A stretch of 64,000 nucleotides of DNA, taken from positions 209,454 to 273,453 of the forward strand of contig JACEEZ010011040.1 in NCBI GenBank assembly GCA_016584305.1, written 5' to 3'. The translations under genes were made by a program, and so were the position numbers. Position 1 is the stretch's first letter; each line of letters starts with the position of its first letter. Below the pieces are notes generated by a model. The model made no database searches. It was not told the DNA's origin and worked only from the letters and a program-made list of their open reading frames with translations. Below are positions 1 through 9,192 of this stretch, one piece after another. The stretch comes from Chionoecetes opilio (taxonomy: Eukaryota > Arthropoda > Malacostraca > Decapoda > Majidae).

Positions 1-67
1 GTTATAATAATGATACAGTTAAGCCAAGCGTTGTCACTCACAATGTCTCGTCTCCTATCTCTTTCAC

Positions 68-127
68 ATTAAAGCGCACCATTCTGTGGGAGAAGTCATC
101 AAGCTGGGCCACTTTCTTCCCTAAGTC
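68..127 (-). CDS. mRpS9: mRpS9 exon 5
   Basis: 60 nt, 20 codons ([20 protein letters not shown]), phase 0 at both ends, donor AAT|gtgaaag. The pyrimidine tract of its acceptor is a short CT microsatellite (129-145 on the other strand). This part of the family is variable, so the call depends on frame and position. Confidence 0.7.
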
Positions 128-3100
128 CTGAGAGAGAGAGAGAGATAGGAGGAGGAACGGTCAGTAATCACTTCTTACATATATAATAACTTGCATTACT
201 ATTACTATTCAATTACAACTATTATCACACAATTGTAACAAACATTATGTTAGAAGTGATTACTGACTGACACTATAAATATACTGTTTTTTTGATGTTA
301 AGTAATGTTAAGTACATGAAAATATCCTGTATGGAAGTTATAATACTTGTTATAATTGTGTGATAATAGTTGTAATTCAATAGTAATAGAAACGCAAGTT
401 ATTATAGTTGTTAGAAGTGATTACTGACTGACAGGAGGAACGGTCATTTAGGAAGTGAATTTGTCATTAGAATACATACTTGATACAGTAGGATACAGAA
501 ATATACACGGGGTAAATCAAATATGGCATCAAAAAATGTGGTAAATTATGGGGTCAATCAAATATGACAACAAAAAATGGGGAAATTCATGGGGTAAATC
601 AAATATGGCAATATGAAAGAACTACAATTACCTATATTATTACTGCAATGACTCGCCACTAAAACTGCTACTACTACTTCTATTACCAGAATAATTTCAA
701 TTTCCACCATCACCATTGTTGCCTCCGTGGTGTAGTGGTTATTGCGTTTAGCTATGAATCTGCGAGCCCTGGTTCGAATCCGGGCCAAGGCAAGTCAGCG
801 GCCAGCCCACCCAGCTGTTCTTCCTCCCTTTCGGGGATGGTGGATAAATGGGTACCTGGGGAAACCTGGGGAAGGTAACTGTGGTAATCTGGATGTCACA
901 CTAGCCCTGTGTCCCGGGGTAACGGGTTGTCACCCACCACAGGCTCAAAGGGCTAATGCCATGGAGATGAGCACCGAAGCCATGCGAAACATAGCATATG
1001 CCCCATCTTTACCTTTACCTTACTATTACTACTACAACTCTGGAACTCTCTTCCTGTTTCTATTTTTCCACCTTCCTACGACTTACGGTAAATCTTTTCA
1101 AGAGAGGAGTAACAAGACACCTCCCGAACTAAATTGGCCCACCCCCTTTCTTTATTCTCTTACTGTCTTCTTTATAGGGACTGGCAACTAAGCGGGCTTT
1201 GTGTTACCTCTTTTTGTTGTGCCCTTGGCCAGTCCTTTGTGATGTAAAAAAAAAAAAAAAAAACTACTACTAGAAGTACCATCACCACCACCACCATCAG
1301 TAAAATCACAATTACTACCCCCAACACCACCACCACTACCCACCTGCAGGGCCTGGTAGTAGGAGGGCAGGCCGGTGTAGAAGAGACAGTGGAAGGGCCG
1401 GCCACTCATGTCAAACTCTGCCGCCTTTCTCTTGGTAAATACATCAACAGGGTGCCTCAGGGCGGGGCGGGCACGGGGCTCAAATAGGCCAGAGGGAAGC
1501 AGGTACTGGATAGCGGCCTGGGGGGGGAGGGGGGGTGTTAGTGCATTAACCCCTTGAGACCCAGAACGTAATTTCTATTGTAATTTGGGTACCATTAGAC
1601 AATTTTTAGTGAATATAAGCAACATTTTATAGATATGACCTGTTTAGTATCTTTGTCGACTAACTAATTTGGTATATTCGGTTACTTTTCCTAATTTTAT
1701 GGCTAGACAACATACCATTTCTTATAGCAAAGGAAAGATCTGGGTGTGAAGGGGTTAAGGCCATGTCACACGGACACTTTTTCCGGCATCTTTTGGTATT
1801 TTGCACCAAAAGATGCCCGTAGTGGTGGCAAAAAAATGCGCGTTCGTCACACGGCGTCTCGGTTACGAGCATCTTCTTGCACACTTCATAAGTCTTGAAT
1901 TGAAGAATATGATTGAATTGAATACGATTGTGAAGTCTTTTTGCACGATCCATAATGTTAGTTTTGGTTGTGAGCCCCGGAAGATGCCAGTAGAAGATGC
2001 TCGTAGCCGAAACGCTGTGTGACGAACACGCATTTTTTTGCCACCACTACAGGCATCTTTTGGTACAAAATACCAACAGATGCCGGAAAAAGTGTCCGTG
2101 TGACACGGCCTTTAGTTTACCTTGTGTATATGTATTCCCAACTAATCACCACTACTACAGTGTCTTCAAAACAAGGTGGCGGACGGCGCTTATTACTGGT
2201 CTACTCGCAAACTTGCGCCGCCTACTTTCCAAAAAAAAAAAATTCACCACTATATACCATAAATTTTGTATGAAAGGAGTGAATTTGACCCCGAAAAACA
2301 GCCACAATGCATATTTTAACACCTTCCAAGGCGTGGCGTGGTCCGGGCACAGGACCCCCGGCCTATCAAGCAGCGCCTCGCTTCGCTCGGCTTTCAATCA
2401 ATCTCCACCTCCTACTTTCTTCATTCCAACTCCTACTTTAAAAGAAAATGAAAACACTGCTACTATCACCCCCCCCCACACTCACGTCCACGTCCTCCTG
2501 TGTGAAGGTCTCCGGGTCCTCGCCCATCAGGTTGGCCAGGTGGCGTCGCCCGATCTCATACTCCGACGTCTGGTCCGCCATGAACTTATCTGCAACATGG
2601 CAAGAGTACATGAGTAAAGGCAAGAGATGGGCAAAATGGTATATGTGCAGTTTCAACCAATACTCTCCTGACATAACTATAGTCTATTCACTTAAGCTGG
2701 ATTCCTGGGAGCGGCTCGATGCCTAGGCGAGTATGTAACGACGTCGCTGATTGGCTGATAGCCTCGGGCAGGGTGGCGATGGTGGTGGTACTTGCCTCGC
2801 CGCAACCCAAAACTCTTGCCTTGCCTCAGAAAAATATTCATATTTCTTGGCTTTACTCATCTCTTACACAAGATAGGCCTATTTTGTTTGCATCAGTAAA
2901 TCAGGCAGTGATTGTTCAACAACAACACGCCATTCATAACTCAATACGGTATAAAATAAAGTCATGACTGACTATCACAAGAGTAGGCGGACTTTTAGGT
3001 TTTCAGTGCATTGAAATGTTGTACTCCTACCCGATATAACCAAGCTACCAGATAATAGTTATGAAAGCTGAGTTTACCATCGTGTTCATAATACATTGCT

Positions 3101-4387
3101 GCATTTCATGAGCATAAAAAAAATACAGTAAGACAACACTAATATTAAGATAATTAAAGGAAAGTAAAAGAGTGTATAAACATTATTTCTTGCTTATTTT
3201 GCTTCAACTCGCTCTAACTCCATATGTTTTGGTCACATTCAATTTTCAAGAACTGTTTCAAAATCCTTATACTTTTCCGCTTCCTGTGGTATGTAGCACG
3301 TACCAATAAGGAAAAGAGTAGGTGGTCAAAATGGCTAAGAAAGTTAAAACTACTACTGCAAACTGGCACAGTGACGGGTGAGCATTGCTCCCTATATAGG
3401 AGAGACTGTTTTCGGGAGAGCTATCAGAGGCTCCACCCGTCACGGCACCAGTTTGAAACAGTTTAATTTCTTAGCCATTTGACCACCTACTCTTTCCTTA
3501 TTGGTACGTGCTACATACCACAGGAAGCGGAAAAGTATAAGGATTTTGAAACAGTTCTTGAAAATTGAATGTGACCAAAACATATGGAGTTAGAGCGAGT
3601 TGAAGCAAAATAAGCAAGAAATAATGTTTATACACTCTTTTACTTTCCTTTAATTATCTTAATATTAGTGTCGTCTTACTGTATTTTTTTTATGCTCATG
3701 AAATGCAGCAATGTATTATGAACACGATGGTAAACTCAGCTTTCATAACTATTATCTGGTAGCTTGGTTATATCGGGTAGGAGTACAACATTTCAATGCA
3801 CTGAAAACCTAAAAGTCGCCTACTCTTGTGATAGTCAGTCATGACTTTATTTTTTACCCTATTGAGTTATGAATGGCGTGTTGTTGTTGAACAATCACTG
3901 CCTGATTTACTGATGCAAACAAAATAGGCCTATTTTGTGTAAGAGATGAGTAAAGCCAAGAAATATGAATATTTTTCTGAGGCAACGCAAGAGTTTTGGG
4001 TTGCGGCGAGGCAAGTACCACCACCATCGCCACCCAGCCCGAGTCTATCAGCCAATCAGCGACGTCCTTACAAACTCGGCTAGGCAGCGAGCAGCTCCCA
4101 GCCCAGGAATTCAGGCTTAAGTGAATAGACTATAGTTAACTAACAAACCTTCTTGCTAGTTAACTAACCTGCCCTGGGCATTGATTACGTAACCTATCCT
4201 CACTGGGGGGGTTGCACCACCCCCCCAAGACCACCCTTGTCTTATTTTTAATTTCCGGCAGGTGGTGTAAGGGTTAGAAATACTCCTTATGATGAGAACA
4301 AAACGTTCAGGATACTTCAAACCACCGATCGTGTATTGGTTGTAACTGCATTTATACCCAATTCTCTCTCTCTCTCTCTCTCTCTCT

Positions 4388-4451
<64 letters not shown>

Positions 4452-5243
4452 ACACGCACACACACACTCACTCACTCATATATTTTCCTTATAAACTTAA
4501 ATATTTATCTCTTTCTATCTCTCTCTCTCTCTTTACACTCCCTTATACCCCCTCTCTCTTCCCACACTCACTCATAATATTTCATTATAAAACTCATATA
4601 TTTCTCTCCCTCTAATACTTTCACACACTCCCTCACTCTCTCTCTTCCCTTAACACACCCTAAAAAAAAACCCTCTCCCTCCCCTCCAACACATACACAC
4701 ACACACACTCCCCCACACACACCCTCATAAACCTTCCGTCTTCTCTCGCATTTTCTTTCTTTATTTTCTCATAATCTATCTTTTTTTCTCATAATTTATC
4801 TTTTTTTCTCATAATTTATCTTTTTTTTCTCATAATTTATCTTTTTTTCTCATAATTTATCTTTTTTTTCTCATAATTTATCTTTTTTTTCTCATAATTT
4901 ATCTTTTTTTTCTCATAATTTATCTTTTTTTCTCATAATTTATCTTTTTTTTCTCATAATTTATCTTTTTTTCTCATAATTTATCTTTTTTTCTCATAAT
5001 TTATCTTTTTTTCTCATAATTTTTTTTTTTCTCATAATTTTTTTTTTTTCTCATAATTTTTTTTTTCTCATAATTTATCTTTTTTTCTCATAATTTATCT
5101 TTTTTTCTCCTATTTTTTTTTTTTCTCCTATTTTTTTTCCGCCTAATTTCTTTTTTTCTCATAATTTATCTTTTTCTCATAATTTATCGTTTTTTCTCCT
5201 CATTTTTCTTTTTTCTCTCATAATTTATCTTTTTTCTCATTCA

Positions 5244-5277
<34 letters not shown>

Positions 5278-6805
5278 GTGAGCCAGCGCCCGTTCCTGAT
5301 ACACCTTCATGGATTTGCTCATCCTGACGGCACCCTTCTTCTGAGCCTCGCTGCTGCCCGGTGCTGAGGCCGCGGTAGTGCTGCACGGCTGCACATGCTG
5401 AGGGCAGGAAAGACACACACCATCACATCACCACACATTACAATAGAACACACAAGAACTCATAAACCATCAATTTCTTACAACTTTAAGATTAGATTAT
5501 ACACCCACACATATTTTTCAGCTTGTAAGGCTTCTATCATACTCCTAAGTTAGCATATACCTCCCTACACACACACATAATCACATCAACACACACACCA
5601 CACATTAAGTACTTACGGAGCAAAACAAAGTGACTACCGTAGATAACACTATACTCGCCAGTCACTTGCCACTGCACTAATATCGCCAGGTACAATATAT
5701 TACGAATTTTAGCATCACTACAGACTTGTATGTGCCACTGAAGACATGTAGTGTGATGTACATAATACAAACTACTGTGTATCATCTTCAGTGACACATA
5801 CAAATCAGTAGTGATGCTAAAATTTGTAATATATTGTGCCTGGCGACATTAGTGCAGTGGCGAGTGACTGGCGACTATAGTGTTATCTACGGTAGGGTAT
5901 CATTCGGTGTCACTTGTATAAGCAGCATTAACCCCTTGAGACCCAGAACGTAATTTCCATAGTAATTTGGGTACCATTAGACGTTTTTTTAGTGAATATA
6001 AGCAATGTTTTATAGCTATGACCTGTTTAGTGTCCACTAAACTTTGCCCACTAACTAATTTGGGTAAAATTCTAGTGTTTGCCCATACTCTCCCACTTCC
6101 CCCAAACAAGGTTGGGTACCTGTGGAAATGCGGGGTTTTCGGGTGGGAAACAAATTATGCGTCGGAAACACGTAATTTAAGAGTTGTTTAGGGGGGTAAC
6201 ATTCCCTAGCTCTAGGGTAATTTCCTTATATCTAGAGAAATTTGCCTAACCAAAATTAACCTAACCTAGCGGGGGGATTGACCCACCGATAACCTAACCT
6301 AACCTAACCAAATCTAGCCTAACCTCCTAGCGGGGGGTTGGGGGGGTTCTCGACACTTCGGTCATCATTCTGTGAGGATCGTCAGGTTCACACGTCTCTG
6401 GACTCAGAAGAAATCCAATTGATTTTCCCTAGATCTTGGGAATTTTTATAACTTCCATAACTCAAAAAGTATGTGGTTGAGACGCATATTTTGTACCCCA
6501 GCCATATATCCTGCATTCTCCCAGGTCCCCAAGCTTGTTTTTGGGGAGAGGGGGAGTATAGGTAAACACTAGAATAATACCCTAATTTGATATATTCAGC
6601 TATTTTTCGTAATTTTATGGCTAACAGACGATTTTTTATAGCCAAGGAAAGATCTGGGCGTGAAGGGGTTAATAGTGTCACCCAGTCCTTCTGTAGGGGT
6701 TAAGTCCCTGACCTGTAGTGATGTAGGCGTCCCTGGGTGTGTGAGGCAGGTTCTAGGGACGAGGGGGCCACAGCGACGCAGTAACTGGCCTAAATAACTG
6801 GCCAT
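68..6805 (-). CDS. mRpS9: Mitochondrial ribosomal protein uS9m (MRPS9), first five exons, partial
   Basis: A spliced gene read as exons 6805-6713, 5397-5277, 2589-2486, 1517-1344 and 127-68. All introns have GT-AG ends and the phases agree, giving about 184 residues. Exon 1 begins with [18 protein letters not shown], Arg-rich and without acids, as expected of a mitochondrial import signal. Exon 3 carries [19 protein letters not shown] and exon 4 [14 protein letters not shown] followed by [15 protein letters not shown]; these are the conserved N-terminal blocks of MRPS9, a protein of the mitoribosome small subunit. The C-terminal uS9 fold, which contacts rRNA, would lie in exons before base 1 of the window. 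Identification rests on remembered family motifs, not a search. No frameshift or stop was seen, so the gene looks functional. Introns are filled with MITEs, a SINE, LINE tails and a large palindrome. Confidence 0.9.
150..446. mobile_element. Foldback element in mRpS9 intron 4 with 14-bp direct flanks
   Basis: Two arms of about 80 bp (164-245 and 343-432) are near-perfect inverted copies; both contain ACTATTATCACACAATT or its complement. The direct repeat AGGAGGAACGGTCA occurs on both sides (150-163 and 433-446) and looks like a target-site duplication. No coding capacity. Confidence 0.6.
721..1015 (+). mobile_element. tRNA-derived SINE in mRpS9 intron 4
   Basis: The head resembles a tRNA with pol III A box (TGGTGTAGTGGTTA) and B box (GGTTCGAATCC), followed by about 200 bp of unrelated body and a pyrimidine-rich tail of CTTTAC units. 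Confidence 0.75.
1035..1263 (+). mobile_element. LINE 3' end fragment with poly-A tail
   Basis: One frame reads [16 protein letters not shown], the common C-terminus of CR1/Jockey-type ORF2 proteins, followed by a 3' UTR and A18. An inverted copy of the same tail is at 20597-20885. Both are 5'-truncated. Confidence 0.7.
1344..1517 (-). CDS. mRpS9: mRpS9 exon 4
   Basis: 174 nt, 58 codons, phase 0 at both ends, acceptor cccccag and donor CTGCAG|gtgggt. It encodes [18 protein letters not shown] and [20 protein letters not shown], colinear with the MRPS9 family after exon 3. Confidence 0.92.
1546..1758 (+). mobile_element. TTAA-flanked MITE, copy 1 of 9
   Basis: About 210 bp starting TTAACCCCTTGAGACCCAGA and ending TCTGGGTGTGAAGGGGTTAA, imperfect terminal inverted repeats with TTAA at both ends, as in piggyBac-type insertions. 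Other copies: 5928, 29479, 31439, 31838, 32256, 32587, 35017 and 35678. Confidence 0.8.
1758..2111. mobile_element. PIF/Harbinger-like foldback MITE
   Basis: Terminal inverted repeats of at least 40 bp (AGGCCATGTCACACGGACAC... at the left, its near-perfect complement at the right). The 3-bp TTA occurs on both sides (1755-1757 and 2112-2114). It inserted into the right TTAA end of the preceding MITE. Confidence 0.75.
2112..2485. other. mRpS9 intron 3 remainder
   Basis: Nothing recognised apart from an A-run near 2231 and a C-run next to the exon 3 donor. Unique-looking sequence. Confidence 0.5.
2486..2589 (-). CDS. mRpS9: mRpS9 exon 3
   Basis: 104 nt between acceptor gttgcag and donor GAC|gtgagtg. 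It contains the best family signature, [19 protein letters not shown], shared with vertebrate and insect MRPS9. Ends in phase 0. Confidence 0.92.
2674..4137. repeat. 1.46-kb near-perfect palindrome in mRpS9 intron 2
   Basis: Left arm (2674-3382) and right arm (about 3430-4137) are inverted copies with few mismatches and small indels, separated by a spacer of roughly 50 bases. Ends read TAACTATAGTCTATTCACTT and complement. No long open frame in either arm. The terminal ACTATAGTCTATT is shared with a small element at 29730, suggesting a foldback transposon rather than a random duplication. Confidence 0.9.
4138..4361. other. mRpS9 intron 2 between palindrome and microsatellite
   Basis: Contains a small tandem of TAGTTAACTAAC at 4132-4168; otherwise nothing recognised. 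Confidence 0.5.
4362..4740. repeat. (CT)n microsatellite decaying into CT/CA-rich DNA
   Basis: Near-pure CT run to 4450, then about 290 bases of degenerate CT, CA and TCATA motifs. Confidence 0.95.
4742..5240. repeat. 20-bp T-rich minisatellite
   Basis: More than 20 tandem copies of TCTCATAATTTATCTTTTTT with T-run length variation, followed by a CT run up to the donor of mRpS9 exon 2. Confidence 0.95.
5277..5397 (-). CDS. mRpS9: mRpS9 exon 2
   Basis: 121 nt between acceptor ctcag at 5398-5399 and donor CACG|gtgagagag. It encodes 40 codons ending [14 protein letters not shown] plus one base that joins exon 3 to give Asp (AHDKFMADQ). The donor is the first unit of a GA microsatellite. Confidence 0.85.
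5398..5634. other. mRpS9 intron 1, distal part
   Basis: Low-complexity CACA/ATTA-rich DNA with no recognised element. Confidence 0.5.
5635..5894. mobile_element. Palindromic MITE (TACCGTAGATAACACTATA family), copy 1
   Basis: About 260 bp that is palindromic end to end: TACCGTAGATAACACTATA at the left, TATAGTGTTATCTACGGTA at the right, with GTGCCACTGAAGAC and complement near the centre. Related copies at 6922-7300, 14475-14575 and 14697-15714. Confidence 0.85.
5928..6672 (+). mobile_element. TTAA-flanked MITE, copy 2, split by a nested element
   Basis: Both TTAA ends are present, but the body is interrupted between its CTAACTAATTT and GATATATTCAGC motifs by the 521-bp element at 6062-6582. 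Lies in mRpS9 intron 1. Confidence 0.8.
6062..6582. mobile_element. Nested TIR element with 6-bp duplication
   Basis: Inverted ends GGGTAAAATTCTAGTGTTT and AAACACTAGAATAATACCC; TAATTT on both sides (6056-6061 and 6583-6588). The interior is non-coding and carries AACCTAACCTAACC motifs. Confidence 0.75.
6713..6805 (-). CDS. mRpS9: mRpS9 exon 1 (start codon and mitochondrial presequence)
   Basis: Thirty-one codons from ATG at 6805-6803 to the donor CAG|gtcagg. The peptide has four Arg, no Asp or Glu, and ends ...TPTSLQ. It ends in phase 0, matching exon 2. A TTAA-flanked MITE ends only about 40 bases inside the following intron. Confidence 0.8.
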
Positions 6806-6921
6806 TGCTTAATATTTCCAGCCGGGTGTTTCTTCTTCTTCTTCTTGTGACCTTTGCGAACGGGTTTGTTTACGTCGTCCTCTGCCTCATGTTCCCGACA
6901 CGTTTTTCTTTTCCACAGCAC
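6806..6921 (-). promoter_or_regulatory. Short 5' flank of mRpS9 (probable 5' UTR and promoter interval)
   Basis: Only about 116 bases separate the mRpS9 start codon from the end of a palindromic MITE at 6922. They contain a GAA-rich stretch (GAAGAAGAAGAAG on the sense strand). No TATA box was recognised. The assignment is positional only. Confidence 0.3.
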
Positions 6922-7300
6922 TACCGTACATAACACTATTAATAGTCGCCAGTCACTTGCCACTGCACTAATGTCGCCAGACGCCATATATTACGAATTA
7001 TAGCATCACTACTGCTGTGCATGCGCCACTGAAGATGATACACAGTAGTTAATTTATACATCACACTACCGTACATGTCTTCAGTGGCACATGAATTAGT
7101 CTGTAGTGAAGCTAAAATTCGTAATATATTGTGCCTGGCGACATTAGTGCAGTGGCGAGTAACTGGTGACAGTGTTATCTACGGTACATGTTTTCAGTGG
7201 CACATGAAATTCTGTAGGGATGCTATAATTCGTAACATATTGTGCCTGGCGACATTAGTGCAGTGGCGAGTGACTGGCAACTATAGTGTTATCTACGGTA
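6922..7300. mobile_element. Palindromic MITE, copy 2 (compound)
   Basis: Same family as 5635-5894. The right half occurs twice in tandem (to about 7182 and to 7300), each ending GTGTTATCTACGGTA, so this is a one-and-a-half unit copy. Confidence 0.8.
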
Positions 7301-7602
7301 CATGTAGAGCATATTGATATAGTACTCCCTATACCGTCTTCTGTTACCCATCAGAGAGAGAGCGCACGGGGAGTAAGCGACGTCAATATACAATTATTAG
7401 GCGGACTCTTTGAGCTACCGTGGTGGTGACAAGGCGTTGTGCTCCAGCTCCTCCACCAAAGTATTACCGCTACTATCACTTCACCGACCACGACACTACA
7501 CTAAGTTGTAGTGTGCCTGGTTCTGCTGTGTGGTGACGGTGTATGTCTGTGCCCTGGTCCCCCTGTTCCCGTGATTGATGCCGCCAGCCGGCTGCCGAGG
7601 AT

Positions 7603-9192
7603 ATGGACACCACTTCATCTGTCCCCAAGAGGTCCCGCTCGTCTTCCCCTTCGTCTGGTGAGACCCAACAGCCTGATAAGACCTGCAAGCTTGCACGCTC
7701 CTTCGCCTCCATCACTGCCTCCTCCCCTCCACGCGATGCTATACCCACCACTTCTGCTGCTTCTGAATCCGCCTGCCCTCTGCTTTCCCAGCCTACTCGC
7801 CTCATCATCGTCAGGTCAGCTGAGGGACTCAGGTCATTTATCAACCCCGGGAAGGTGTCCAGGGTAGTTTTTGGATCCATTTTTAAAAAGAAATTTGTGT
7901 CTAGCACTCTAACCATCACCGGGGGGGGCAGAGGTATCAAGTTCGAGGTGGCCAACCTTGACAACCTTGCCCAGCCCCCAGAGTCTGTCACAACGCTGGG
8001 GGAGTGGTCCGTGAAGTGCTGGGTTGCATCGGACGACGACCCGACCTACATGTTCGGGAGAATTTTCCCTGTTTCCCCAGAAATGACAAATGACGATATT
8101 CTGGCTGGGCTTACTGTACTTGACGGCTCACCTTCAGAAATTGTTAGTGCCCTTAGACTCCCGACTCCCGTCCGGGACGGTGAGTCGGAGGCCAACATGG
8201 CAATCAGGGTCAAATTTCGGGGCCCCCTTCCAGACCGGGTCTCCCTAGATAACGCGGTGTACTGGGTCAGGCCCCACACCCTCCCTGTCCTCCGGTGTAC
8301 CCGCTGCTTCCTTTTTGGCCATGGTAATGCCACCTGCAACATGAAGATCCGCTGCGGTAACTGCAGCGGTTTTCATGTTGCAGAGGGCTGTGCCCGGCCG
8401 GTGTCCTGCCTATTTTGTGGTGATGACCACCGCCCCACCTATAAGCAGTGCCCGGCTTACCTCCAGGCGGTGCAAGTGCAACTCCTTCAACATGACCCCA
8501 CCTGTTCCATCTCGGATGTGAAGAGGAAGCTGAGGGGCATCCACCCTGGGACCTTCCGTCCAAGGGGGCCCCCTGTACGGGAGCTGTCCTCCCCTACTCG
8601 CCACCTTCTATGTCCGCCTGTTCCAGGGCCTCCCCCTGCCTGTCAGCCTAATCCAAGGCCTGCCCCCTGCCATCCTATGAGCCCCTCCGTTAATGTTGTC
8701 CAGCTGGCTGCTGGCTGCTCCACCCCCACCCATCCACCCACTATCAGTGGGTCCCCTTCCTCCAAACCCCAAAGGCGCCAACAGTCCCCCCGGCACCGTA
8801 ACATACCCCAACTTAGATATAGGCACAGGCCCTCCTTCCTGCCGGAGGGGCCCTATAGGGAGGATATGGGGGTGACTTTCCATCCCCCTACCCCCTTATC
8901 ACCTAATCCCCCACCCCGACCTGTTCCTTCCCTGCCTTCACAGCCTCAGCGCCATGCCCAACTGCCAGCAGCTCAACAGCCCCTGCCCTCACTGGGCAGT
9001 GCTTGCCTTGCGCCCCCTTCTCTTTCTCAGGCCCAGCATGCTTTGGGCTTTGCATGGTCAGCCTTCATTAAGGGAATTGCACCCATTGGACTTGAATTTT
9101 TTAATCTCCTTATTTCAGGTTCCAGCCTCAGGGACAGCCTCATTCGATGCCTGCCAGGCCTCATCACCTTCTTTATGTCACTCACGCAGTGA
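7603..9192 (+). CDS. LINE ORF1, Gag-like protein with three CCHC zinc knuckles
   Basis: 529 codons uninterrupted from ATG 7603. The N-terminal third is Ser/Pro-rich; a central region precedes three consecutive zinc knuckles at about residues 230-285 (CTRCFLFGHGNATC; CGNCSGFHVAEGC; CLFCGDDHRPTYKQC, i.e. CX2CX4HX4C, CX2CX3HX4C, CX2CX3HX6C); the C-terminal part is strongly Pro-rich. Such proteins bind the element RNA and help form the retrotransposition particle. It overlaps the start of ORF2 in another frame, as is common in these elements. Intact reading frame contrasts with the broken ORF2. Confidence 0.8.
   Translation: MDTTSSVPKRSRSSSPSSGETQQPDKTCKLARSFASITASSPPRDAIPTTSAASESACPLLSQPTRLIIVRSAEGLRSFINPGKVSRVVFGSIFKKKFVSSTLTITGGGRGIKFEVANLDNLAQPPESVTTLGEWSVKCWVASDDDPTYMFGRIFPVSPEMTNDDILAGLTVLDGSPSEIVSALRLPTPVRDGESEANMAIRVKFRGPLPDRVSLDNAVYWVRPHTLPVLRCTRCFLFGHGNATCNMKIRCGNCSGFHVAEGCARPVSCLFCGDDHRPTYKQCPAYLQAVQVQLLQHDPTCSISDVKRKLRGIHPGTFRPRGPPVRELSSPTRHLLCPPVPGPPPACQPNPRPAPCHPMSPSVNVVQLAAGCSTPTHPPTISGSPSSKPQRRQQSPRHRNIPQLRYRHRPSFLPEGPYREDMGVTFHPPTPLSPNPPPRPVPSLPSQPQRHAQLPAAQQPLPSLGSACLAPPSLSQAQHALGFAWSAFIKGIAPIGLEFFNLLISGSSLRDSLIRCLPGLITFFMSLTQ

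Noticed and set aside
721..792. Functional tRNA gene
   Set aside because: Good A and B boxes, but the anticodon arm is imperfect and the sequence continues into a SINE body.
5537..5803. 88-codon minus-strand frame upstream of mRpS9 exon 2
   Set aside because: It is MITE sequence within the intron.
6230..6330. AACCT repeats as an interstitial telomere
   Set aside because: Only a few degenerate units within a transposon; similar motifs at 20940, 21070, 21255 and 26822 are also short.
7511..7867. Alternative start of LINE ORF1 in another frame
   Set aside because: Shadow frame overlapping ORF1; the zinc knuckles are in the frame beginning at 7603.
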